A stretch of 64,000 nucleotides of DNA, from NCBI GenBank assembly GCA_037893225.1, contig JAZGUH010000763.1, positions 172,961 to 236,960 on the forward strand. Reading direction: 5' to 3'. Positions within the stretch are counted from its first letter, which is position 1. Each line of letters opens with the position of its first letter. Below the pieces are notes generated by a model. It saw nothing but the letters and a program-made list of their open reading frames with translations, had not been told where the DNA came from and made no database searches. Below, in pieces: positions 9,919 to 21,900 of this stretch. The position numbers and the translations under genes were made by a program. The stretch is from Hippasteria phrygiana. Lineage: Eukaryota > Echinodermata > Asteroidea > Valvatida > Goniasteridae.

Positions 9919-12900
9919 CTTCAATTAAGGAGAAATTTCAAAGGCTTTTTTATATGGTCCACTGTATAGTAGGTTTGCCTTTAAAAAATTCCTTTTTAAC
10001 GAAACCACTGGGATGAATTAATATTGAATGCCTGCACTTTCAGAGTCAAGGACAGATTCAGCATTTGAAAAACAGACGTGTTAAAATATTCCTTCTTATG
10101 AATTGTTAAAATATTGTTTTTTTCCCTTGTTTTCTTTCTCACAAAGGACAGTTTTCGCAAAACACCAAGACCCCATTTCATGGCGCAAATAATAAGCACA
10201 CGATTTTCTGCTAACGAGCTAGCAGTTTACGGAGAACCTGTAGGCAGGCTAGTAAGCACCGTAAAGACTAGAGATCAGTGACTTTAGAAACATAATTCCC
10301 TGACCATCTCGACACAACCTCCATGCACGTGAAAGCGTACTAGCACGACCCCCATGACAAAAAATAGGAAAAATGAAAAAAAGGAAAATGAGAGAGGTAT
10401 GGAAGACAAACAAAGCCAGTGTAATTTTCAAAAGTGGGATTGTCCAGGCTATATTGGACAAATGGCTCAATATATAGTTTCCACATGGGGTTAAATTAAC
10501 ACAATGCGATATATATATATTAGACGAATGGTGGATTGTAGATGCCACATGGCATTCATATGAACTCTAGCATGTAGAAATTGTCAAGCCAAGAAACCTG
10601 TATAAAACATGATACAGTGAGGACCAACTATAGCTAGCTAGCTAGCTAGCTAGCTAGCTAGCTAGCTAGCTAGCTATGGGCCAACGCAGCTTCGTTTCGT
10701 AGGCCTTGAATGCAGATCATTCAAGCGAGGACAGCCAGAGGCCTACTGGTTGAATTGTGCACACTAGCGTTTCTTGCATTTCGGCAAACTGACGGGGGAA
10801 ATTGAGACCAACAGGCTCAGGTTTTATATGACAAGAAAGAGGAATTATGCGCCTTCTTATAACGAAGCTTGAATAGCGGAGTTATGGATGTTAATAGATG
10901 AACGCGACGCACCTTGAAACTTTTTTTTCTCGTAACACACAAACATTCAGAGAAAACTTGATCAATAAAATGGAAGGCGAAAATATAAATTTCGCTATAA
11001 ATTGGCCAAGGTATTCATGTGTATCTTGCCGCTTCAACGAAACGCTTACGCCATAGGATGGGTTATGGGATAAAGAAACCCGAAAACATGTTAATCTGCG
11101 TTATTTTCCCTCGTGCTTGGAGTGCAATCCTGTGGCGTTAACTTGACAGCTATAGAGTTCATAGAAGCCTTTTACAGCATCAGAAGGAATTAATTATTGT
11201 ATAATTTAATAGGAAAACCTTCAGAAAATCCTTAAATGGCTTTCATTTGGCAAAGATTATCAAACGCCACCCATTAGGCCGCGTGCCTGAGTAAACAAAT
11301 CTTTCCCTGCTGCAGCGAGGTGGATATTTCTCAACTATAAGTTTCCCATCACCTCAGCCGAGCTAATGGCTCAGCTGCTACGTATATTACCGATCGGAAC
11401 CGAGGAGATTTGTGCAAACGTGTCCAGCAATCGATTTCCATCCATGTCCACCATGTAGTTGCCGTAAGATTTCCCATAGTCGACGAATAACTGCACGGAG
11501 CCTGTATTCTGAGAAGAAAGCCAGGTAAGCGTCCCAGTGAATACAATACATTCCAAAGCATGTTTCCTGAATCGAAAATCTGTGAATATGACGAAAGTGG
11601 AATTTCTTTTCGTTATCGAATGACAGAAGGGCTCATTGAGCCGTGACATAGCGCATTGTGTTGCGACTCCATTGGGAGTATAAAACGAGTGTATAGTTTA
11701 GCAATGCTAGTTCCTTCTCGGTTTGACCATTCGCACCTTGCTTTAACCCCAGCCCACCCTTAACCCTTTTTTAAAGACGTTTTGAAAGCATGAAACAAGG
11801 GAGTGTGCCCTCGTTTGGCACCCTTGGACGCAACCACGTTTCCTCTAAATATTAGGTTTTTTCGTGGCCTCTTGAGTGCCAGCAAACACTTGCTGGACCG
11901 CGATGCCAAGCGCCATGCAATCCAACCACGTCAGTTCCCCCGTTTCTCACGTCCAAAAGAGAAAACGGTTATTACCACGGGCCCTTTGCTGGGGTCAGCC
12001 TTTATGGCAGTAATATTATCAAGGCTACGGTTTTGTGCCGTTCCAATTCTATTAGGCAAATTTCTGCCGAATACTATTTGCTGTTCTTTTGCAGGAGTAT
12101 GGGACCTGCGCAAGTCTACCTTGAATGACCCCCTTTTGGGCGACCTCGCCAAAACGGAACTTCCAATCCAGGGCCGGATCTAGGTTTTCACTAGGGGGGG
12201 GGGGGGGGGGTTTACCTGAGGTGATTGGCCTACACACCCCAGCGTGCCGAATTTTCGACACCCGACACTGGTTATTTTAAAAACAATTCTCAGCCCAGGG
12301 GGGGGGGGCGGTTTAAACCCCCAAACCCCCCCCCGTAGATCCGCCACTGCAATCCTCCTGACGTCGGCCAAGCCTTCGTCAACCGTAGCCAAATACTCGC
12401 TCACGTGGAGCCGCTGGGAGAAATGGGCTAATTCAAAAACTGGCACCCAGGCCTTTCCGGCTGGTCCTTACCATTTGTGCCTCTACCTTGCTTATCTCTC
12501 CCAGTCATCTGGAGCAAAGACAGCAGCAAACGCCATTGCAGCAGCCGCAAAATGGGCCCATTCCCTGGCCGGGCTTCCGTCACCCACGAACGATACCTTA
12601 TTCAAGACGGCGCTACAGGGATACAACTACAACCGGCAATGCGCCGCCCCGACAAAAAGAAAGGAGCCCATTACTCCGGATACTCTGCAGAAGATGTTGG
12701 CGAACCATAGACAGCCTGGGGCCACTTTGTCGGATCTTGGAACTTTATTCATTTGTTTTTTTAGTTTCGCTTGTTTCCTCCGATTCGATGACATCACCAA
12801 TATTAGGAGTCAAGATTGTACTTTTTATCCAGATCGACTTGTCATCTATTTAGTCAAATCTAAAACTGATCAGTTTCGGCAGGGCAACAACGTTACCATT

Positions 12901-15900
12901 GTCCTAGTCTTGGTTCAAGACGTTACTGTGTCTGATACTTGTCATCAACAGAGGACGCAATTTACAGGCTGTCACCGGCAGGCGTGCTTGGGATCAATCA
13001 CGGATGTACAGTAACGTCTTGGATATTCTTACTTTTGAGGGCGGAACCCGACTATGGAAATCGTGGCTAAACATGCATTATTCATATCACGTGACTCATG
13101 GTCTGACCTGCACGGTTTGACCGATTGCCCCAATTATGCAAAATGCGCCTGCGGTCGACGCGACGTGTAATATAATACCGTTTGGAAAAAACGTGGATGT
13201 ACATTGTACAAGTGGCTTTTGTACACGGTACAATGTACATCCACGTTTGTTCATGTACAATGTACATGTACATGTACATATCCACACGAACACTGTGGAT
13301 ACATGTATAGTGTACTTATAGACTAATCCAACGAGCAAAATTAGAAGCCATCTTTGGGTACCCAATCGGGCGGTACTGCGCTCGAGCGCGCGTCATACGC
13401 GTTCTTACTTTTGAGGCGCGTGTTTAGTTTGGCAATCCTATTGGTCAAAGGCGCAATAAGTGCGCGCGTATGGCGAGCGCGCGTGTATGGTACCGCTGGA
13501 TTGGGTACCCAAAGATGGCTTCTAATTTTGCTAGTCGGATTAGTCTATAGTGAACTTCAAGTTTGAATAACTTGGAGTTTCTGTTCTTTCTTGCTATGTC
13601 CCAGATAATGACAACTATTTACCTGCAGGTGTGCACATTAAAGGGGCTGTGTCGTCACGATCATAGCAGGCTTGCGGCTGTACACTGAATCCCGAACTGA
13701 TGAACGCAGATTAACCCAGTAACTTCAAATAATACCCCACGACCGCGCGCTGACCTACAGGGCGCGCGCGCGCTGACCTACAGGGCTCGCGCGCTGACCC
13801 GCAGGGCGCGCGCGCCAGATCAGATTACAATTGCAATGACTGCTGCATGCATGATCCTGTAGTTATGATACATACTGCATGTACAAGTATTTTGTATGTG
13901 TTTGTGCCACCAAAAATATACGATAGGCCTACAGTCGAACATAGTCCGTGACACCCCACCCGCCAAACGCCAAAATGTACCATGACAGAACCAAACGAAA
14001 ATAAGTAAATCTGTATTTATAATTGTAAAATAAATAATGCACCAGCCCCTTCCTATACAAAAATAGAGTTGTAGGCCTATGTATCGAAATACATTTCGAC
14101 TAAAATCGGCTGTGCGTGCAATGATGAGCAAATCAAAGTAAAACAGCTATACTGGTGGCGATATTGAGTCCACTACCTTGTGTTACATTTGACGGCAGGA
14201 ATTTATGGAAAGTTACATCATAAGAGTTATTTTAACACTATCAAATAATAAACACAATAATAACAGTTATTACCAATAAATAATATACGCCAATGAAATG
14301 AGATTTCACCAGTGGCGAGTAAATCCGTGTCGAAAAGTGGGGATGATTATTGAATTTGTCAACGAAGTACTGCATCTTCAACTTTTTCTCAACGGGGGAT
14401 ACCCCCGCCCCAAACACCGCTTGAAATTTGAAACATCACTTTGTGTACAATTTCCCCTTTTTAAATTTACGAAACAAAAAAGAAATACAAATCGGTGGGC
14501 CCCTGAACTCCTTCCCCATGTTTACGCCACAGGCGCACAGATCCCCACATCACTATGATAAAGATGACTACCGAAGAAAAAAAGAAATAAACACCCAGAC
14601 AAATATTAAAACAACCCTAATTTTCACCTGTTTTGCACGAATTATTCGCTTATTACTTTTTATGACATGAACAATTCACATACCGAGTACATGGATCGGA
14701 TGTACTGTACATGTAATGTATGTACTGTACATGTTGACTATACATTACATGTAGACTTGATGTGCGGAAATATTGTTTCACACAGCGAGTTGTTGACAAG
14801 TGCCATTGGAATAGCGACCAATTGAAGTTGTTTCAGCTCCATCTATCAACTGTTTAAAAAAAGTAATGTACTTCTAAGTTCTAGATTTTAATATTTGTTT
14901 TCGCTGCTAAAGAACTGTCTGCAGCCACTACCCCTCTTTTAGTAGCATGATAATTTTGTTTTTAAAGTGACGGGTCAAAATAAGCCTGAAGCTTTTTATC
15001 GACCTAAGTTTACAAGCAAGATACGAACAAGATACATCCAAATGAATGTACACATAATACATAGACCCTTTTACGGATACCCCGCCTGTGGGATTTTGTG
15101 TACAAAATTTAGCGCGAACTGTCCCACAGCGACAAGACACGTTGCAGTTTTGCTGTGCACATTTACATGGACAAGCACCCCGTGTGCCGAGTCGTCCTCT
15201 CTGGCAAGAGTTTCGGCATGTACATGTCATAGGTTCTCCAGCGTAAGGTTCTACTTCTATATCGCCAACCTCCAATTCCATGCAACTTTCAGACAAATAT
15301 TCCATGGCACTTGTGTACTTGTGAATGAAATTTTATAAATAAACAGATGAAATTTGAACGATTTTTCTAATAATCATACTCTTAGAGAACTGAGTGCCAC
15401 GATGTGTGCTACTTGTTTAGAAGTATGTGTGTACACGTATGTGTATTTTAGTACGCAGACGCTGGACATGCGTGCGTGTTCCAGGGGGTGTAGTTTCCAA
15501 AAGCCAATTCTCAGAACAGCCATAACAAACGGATGGAGGGGGGGGGGGGGTTCATGAAATTTCCAAAACCAACCAACTGAAAATTTAGAAGGGGGGGGTG
15601 TGGATTGAACACTACGCTATTTATTACACATGTATTAATTATGGTCCATACACAAACCCGATTCTAATGTAATTTCTATATGAAATTTATACTCCGTATT
15701 AATTGCCTCCTGGTCTATTTTAATTTTTCTCTTCTGTCTGGTTTTATTGTCTGGGGTGATCTTGTCATAAAGTGTGTGTGGGTGGATATATATATCCTCG
15801 TGTGGCCGTTATTCGCGCACTTAAGACTTTGACCGAAATTTTAACAGTATAAACTAAGCTTTACATGGTTTTGGTATTTACAATTGTTTAGTATGACTAA

Positions 15901-18900
15901 TATCTTACCTGGAATTTTTTTTTTAGGAATATTGAAAGTAACTGAAGCAACAGAACCGCCACCTACGCAAACGAGTCGGATTGGTTCTTCCAAAAGTTAC
16001 GTGACCAAAATTCGCGCATGCGGGGTAAAGGTTGAATAAAAGGAGTCTCCGAACTCCAATGAGATGAAAAAAAATAATGGTTTTAGTCCTGTACATTGCA
16101 TGTGATTTTGGACACGACAAACGTATTAAGTTTGGTCATATGCATATTAAGTAGGCCTAATTTTAAGACATGTATGCCGACAAACAACAACTCAATGATG
16201 ATATCGGTAATCTACGCAAAACGATCGTAAAAAATTATAAGGCGCACGTCTTTTCTCAGGCTCCATATTTTTGATAACGCCCTCTGTTGTTTAGCGAAAG
16301 TAAACTGAAACGTCATTTACGAGTCGGAGCTGGTCGTGCAACGCTGACCGGGAGCTCGCAGTGAATTTTTAGTAGTCTTTTGGGAAATTTAAACAAGCGG
16401 TGTTTTGTATTTAGTCTATATGGTAAGATTTTACTCTCTTTTTGCATTTTGTCAAAATACTTACGGGAAAAGCTTTTACTTTCCACATAACTGCACACAG
16501 AAGAAAGATGATGTGACGAACGATCATAACAGCAAATTTGATGTCAGTGCGTGCTACGTGCAAAAACTTACGCGCCGAGAAAGTTGGTCGCGCGAATATT
16601 GGGCAGCGCGAATTTGGGACCCAGCACGATACCTATCCCCACAACCCCGAAATCTATGTTTTTGCCTTCACTTATCAACACTTCTTCTTGTCGACAATTT
16701 TATTAGATTATATTTAACTATAAAAGTTGGGCTATTATGTACACCGTATGTATCACCATTTGTTAATCCTTTCTGATATGTTTTCCTGTGTATGAAAATT
16801 TTTGTTAAAAAATAATAATAATTGAAACAGATCAATTATGACTGTAATGAAATCAACTGTGATGTAGTTCTTTTAACCAATATATGTACACCGACTACTG
16901 CATGTATTCTTTCTGTTACATGTGGAAATTTTGAAATATGGAATAGTAAGCACGTAAACACACTGGCTGTCATCCAAGGTTATACTTTTAAATTTACTTT
17001 CGGAAGTATTAAAATACCTCACATGTTCACTCATCATCCTTCTCCGATCTTTTAATGTTGAAGAAGTTTTAAAATACTTTCCTCACTTGTCTGTGGCAAG
17101 TGTCGCACAAATATTTCGTATAGGCCTACACTTATTTGATGTCTAAATAACTTTAGCTGCACTACAGAAATCAGCTGCACTACAGATACTTTTGCGGATT
17201 TTAACGACACGTCGTGCCTGCACGTCAACTTAAAAAATATTTCCCACAGACATGACAGACTGGGTCACGCGGATCGCGCAATCCTTCATCCAACGGTTAG
17301 CCTTGATCAAGGGTTATGGAGGTTCAAAAGTGGACATCTGCTTTTCTGCTGTTAAAATAGCAGAAAAGCAGATTGAACGTTTTGGTAACATACATTTTTC
17401 TACTTTTCTACTTTTCTGCTAGCAGAAAAGCAGATTGAACGTTTTGCCAAAATGCATTTTTCTACTTTTCTACTTCGCCTCCAGTTTCCAAATCACTCGT
17501 CGCAGCCTAGAAGTATCATACATGACAAAACCTCTCAAGTTGGCTTTGGATAAAGCCTGAAGAAGGACGCTCAGGGCCAGTATTAATTCGTTTGTTTTTA
17601 GCAAGCCCCCGAGGCCCTTTTAGCAGCCGATCGAGGACGGGAATTCTTGCAGTCGCTCCGGGAGCCTTATGTCTCAGTACAATCGGGGTACGAGCTAGGC
17701 TACTCATGGCGAATCTTACATCCAGTTAGAGAGGTTAGGGCAAATACGTAGGAAAGAGTGGTTGGGGCAAATATGAATGGAAATAGGGATATTTAAAACC
17801 ATCATAAACCATATATTGAACCTAATTTCAGAGTACGAATTTCACTTTGACAAATGTGTCCGTGATTCTCGACAGTGCTTTTGAGTATTACTTGTGACAT
17901 GAATCACACATGTGATGTAGAAGTATAATCCCCAACGATATCCCCAATAAAACCATCAGTGTCACGTTTATTTAACAGAGAAATATGTTTTGCATGTTTA
18001 TGTTCCTTCCAAAGATCTTAGTATAAACTACTCGGCTACGCGTATACATACGATCTTCGGTTTCTTCCCACAAACCTATCGCCGCGTATGATGATGTCAT
18101 GGGGTCGCCGACTGCTTGACGCGCCATGTTGTTCGAAGGTTATGAATATTAACACAAACAAACTTATTTGCATATTACAGCCGCGCCTACATTTTGCAGG
18201 ATTCCCAAGACGATAGTGCGAGCCCATGAGTTATTCTAATCGTACCGTCAGAGGGCGCACTGCATGGAACGAATGGCGACGCTACACGATCCATTATCGA
18301 TCACTGTCGTCTTGAACCAAGACTAGTGCTGGCCAAGCCTGCACGTACACGTACTTCCCCACACACATCCGTAAACAGTGCGTAGAATACAGTACAATGT
18401 ACATGTACGTACGTGCACAGTCCCCACCATACGTACAAGTATAGTTGAGGCGAATGACAGCCTTGACCCAACCGTGCCGAATGTCCTGTGTATTTCTTTA
18501 TATTTCCGGCCAATATTGGCCGAGCCAATCAAACCCCGTAAACTTTTACTCGAATATGCATATTCATGTCAGCATAGAGCAAGTTCGGGTGTAGTCTTGG
18601 TTCCAAGACGTTCTTAGCGCGCGGTGCGACGTATAGCGCGCACGGCCGGCCGACAGCGCCCTCTCGCTACACACACACACGCCAAGGCCAAATCGCTAAG
18701 ACCGTCTTGGGAATTTCGCAAGTTCTGCTCGCAAAATCGCGAGCAGAACTGTGTGGCATTTGCATGCGCGTGTGACGTAGCTGCATTATCGCATGTAAAT
18801 AGCCAACACTTACAAGTCTAGTTTCTGTACTCACGTCGGGTTTACGTGTACGTACGTACGTATGAACGTGTACGTACGTACGTATGAACGTGCAGCGCAG

Positions 18901-21900
18901 TACCAAGCCATTCGTTGTTTGTTGGAAAAATGTCTGACCGCGTGGACCAAGCGATCGATTTTACAGCAAAAAACTAGGCTTTGGAAAGCTAAAAAGTCAT
19001 CAGATCAGTGCCATTCATCAATTTGTACGTGGCCATGATTTGTTTGTTAATTTACCAACGGGATTTGGCAAGAGTGTAATTTTTCAAGCTGCTCCATTGG
19101 TCTTAGATTTCTTGAACGAAGCATGGAGGTGTTTCCTACCTCCATGAACGAAGTAAACAGGAGAAAGCGCTGATTATTGTCGTCGTGCCAGAAAGCTCTG
19201 GCCGTTGATCAGTTACATCGTGCTGAACATCTGGGACTGAAATTGGCAGAGATACGTCTGATATTCCAGATCACATTTTTGGAACAATCCGAAGATTTCT
19301 CAATCCTCCAGAATCACTCTGCCTAGAACGTTAACTGACTAGTAAGTTATTACTTAAACATGACTTTCCTCCAGTGCGCAAGCGCGATTATTCGTTTGAC
19401 CCGCCTGTTAAATTATGCATAAGCAGGTCGCGCGCGCTCCCCGGTGCGAAATGCCCAAGACGTTCTTAGCGATTTGGCCTTGGCGTGTGTTTGTGTGTAG
19501 CTAGAGGGCGCTGCCGTGCGCCCTGTACGTCGCAACGCGCTAAGGACGTCTTGGAACCAAGACTAGTTCGGGTGCTGCTGATCTAGTCCCTTTTGTCAAT
19601 TTTGCGATTCAAATCACGCATGCGTGGTCTGTTTTCACTCGAACGCATCTAGTCGATCAACTACGTCAAATCTAGTTTGTGTAGCAACAACAAACTGTAA
19701 AGAATGTCGTCTGCTAATTGTTAACGAAGCAAATGTTGGTACGTCATTTTTATTTTCTATTATTTATTTCTATTATTTTCTGTACTTAACTTTGGTGCAA
19801 TAAATAATTCATTATCTTATTGCAAAGAGTTATTATTATTGGACAAAACCAACAAATTATCGTAAACGTTTGCAAAACTTGCCCAGTTTACCGATCCTCC
19901 ATCTTGAAACCGTGACGTAAACTCGCGACTGACTAGAGAAACCATGGTCCGGAGCTAGGTTGATCCAGTTGCACTAGCTAGTCAAACCGCGCAGCGTTCG
20001 GGTGACATCTAGTCACTCTAGTCGCCCAACCGAACTTGCTCATAGCTGCATGCACGATACACGTACACAGTCCAAAGTAAACACGCGCTTCAAATGTAAA
20101 CACGCATATGATGCGCGCGCGCGTCATCTCATCTCATTATCCAATGAGAGAAGACTGTTTGCCATAGCGCGTACTCATTATCATACTGAGCAAACACGGT
20201 TGGGTCAAGGCCAACCTCGTTACCATGGGTACGATCTTGCGGCGCCATGTTTTCCCACCATGCCTTGCGCGATCTTAGTGAAGGAACGCACACGCGCCCA
20301 TGGAGTCGAGGATGGGTCAAGGCTGTCTTTCGCCTCGACTATGCGTGTACGTATGGTGGTGACTGGGCACCAGGACTGGGCACGTACGCATGTGTTGTGT
20401 TGGCCAGGTCAGCGCTGGGCGCTCGCTCAGCTCGTTAATAGGGAACAAAGCTTGACAGCCTTGATCAAGGCTATCCAACGGTCGACGCGTCGGGCCCGGG
20501 CGCGGTGAACTTTAAATTTCCAGACAACACAACACACATACAAAAAAAAACGCACCCAGGGTGATGACCGCACCGCGTCCTATTTAATCGTGCATGCTCG
20601 CCAAGTTATCAAACTCAATCGCTGATTGGCTCCCCCGGAAAGTCGGGGGAGAATAGGCCAGTTTCCTAATAAATTCAAATTTATGCACGCATGCGCATAA
20701 ATGGGCCATTGAAAATGTACAGGGGTCCAAAAAGTTGTAATTTTCTCTCAATTTCTCCAAGATTTGTCCCATTTGGCTTCTGAAGAGTCCCTGAAATCGT
20801 CATAGGTATTACTTTCTGGTCTAAGTGTTTTTTTTGGGGTACAAAATAAAAAACTTTTAATATTTTTTCGTCCCGTGCGCACGAGGCCAAAGGAATTAAG
20901 CAGGGCTCCTTTCCACACGAGTGCCAACAACTAACCGTGTGCTTCAGGGTACCATCCACGTTGCACTTTTTGCCGCTGACTATCGCAGCGTGATTTTCGC
21001 GTGGGTCTGCCCGGGCTTAACGCACAATCTCCGGCCAACCTGACCGGTGAAATAATTTTGTCCGGCGTGGCTGGCTGAAGCACATCGGATGATCGTATAC
21101 TGATGTGTGCAACTGTCGTGAATGTCATTCTAGTATTACGGTATTTTCACTATTTTGGTGCTGAAAAGAAAATACATTCTCTAATTAATGCTGAGTATCA
21201 CTTCAGAAAGTTCAGTTTGTTTTAACGAAAGGAGTGTAAAGAATTGCAATTCTTAAACCACCATTAGGCCTACATTTGAAATGTTTTCTTCAGAGTGTTC
21301 AAGCAAATAAGCCCTTCATCAAACAATAATTTGGACCTCAAAATATCCTATAGCTTTTGTACGATGAGTTTGACACACCATTCATTTCTGTTGACTTTTC
21401 ATAATTATTTGGTCAAAATATAGGCCTATATCATTGGCCTGAATTAAATATTCTTTTAATAAAAAAACTTTTGCAAATGATCCTCAACTAGTTCTGCAAC
21501 ATCAGGGGCGGTTTTACATGTACACCAAACAATGTTGAGGGCATTATTCTTGGGAAGATAACATTCTTTAAGTTTTGGAAACGTTCAGCTTTTTGTTGTA
21601 AATTTCTATTGTTTCTTTGGGGGGGGGGGGGGGGGTTGAGCCCCTTCGTAGAATCATGTCTGTTTAAAATTTTGGAATATGGCCACATAAATGGAATTTC
21701 TTGTTTTGTGTTTTAAAGAAATCTGAATGTTATTCTATTTTATTTCCTTTATTTTTTTTTTCATTGTCTATTTTGTTTTTTGGAGGAAGGGGGACTTAAC
21801 TCTTTATTTTGTCTCGCACCATACACGCTACAGCTTAAAAGCATGGTTGTTCTTGATATTTTTCGCCAACAAAATAGTCAAAATACCGTAATACTAGAAT

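Larger units (their letters stand above)
18592..19565. mobile_element. Element C (TAG...CTA ends) carrying a helicase fragment
   Basis: A 974-bp element beginning TAGTCTTGGTTCCAAGACG and ending GTCTTGGAACCAAGACTA. The target duplication gttcgggtg is perfect (18583-18591 and 19566-19574), and D1 gives the empty site. Both terminal modules fold: CCAAGACGTTCTTAGCG (18603-18619) with 18694-18710, and the same word at 19455-19471 with 19538-19554, each with one mismatch or wobble in 17. The interior carries part of a RecQ-like helicase gene. Confidence 0.8.
18577..20041 (+). mobile_element. MITE D2, interrupted by element C
   Basis: Same GAGCAAGTTCGG / CCGAACTTGCTC ends and interior as D1. It is flanked by ata (18574-18576 and 20042-20044). 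Element C sits 15 bp inside its left end; without it D2 is about 480 bp and aligns with D1 throughout. Confidence 0.75.
17298..20473. mobile_element. Element G (TAG...CTA ends, 9-bp target duplication) in X2
   Basis: Begins TAGCCTTGATCAAGG and ends CCTTGATCAAGGCTA. It is flanked by tccaacggt at 17289-17297 and 20474-20482; X3 carries the uninterrupted target (reverse complement near 22985). Its right module pairs TCAAGGCTGTC (20317-20327) with GACAGCCTTGA (20454-20464). The left end lacks the same stem and seems rearranged; an X-like end (gtcttgaaccaagacta) closes near 18330. It contains D2, which contains element C. Confidence 0.65.

Noticed and set aside
11931..12152. Minus-strand reverse-transcriptase-like peptide ([12 protein letters not shown])
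   Set aside because: It resembles a short motif of retroelement reverse transcriptases only weakly, while the plus strand of the same place fits the recombinase exon and its splice site.
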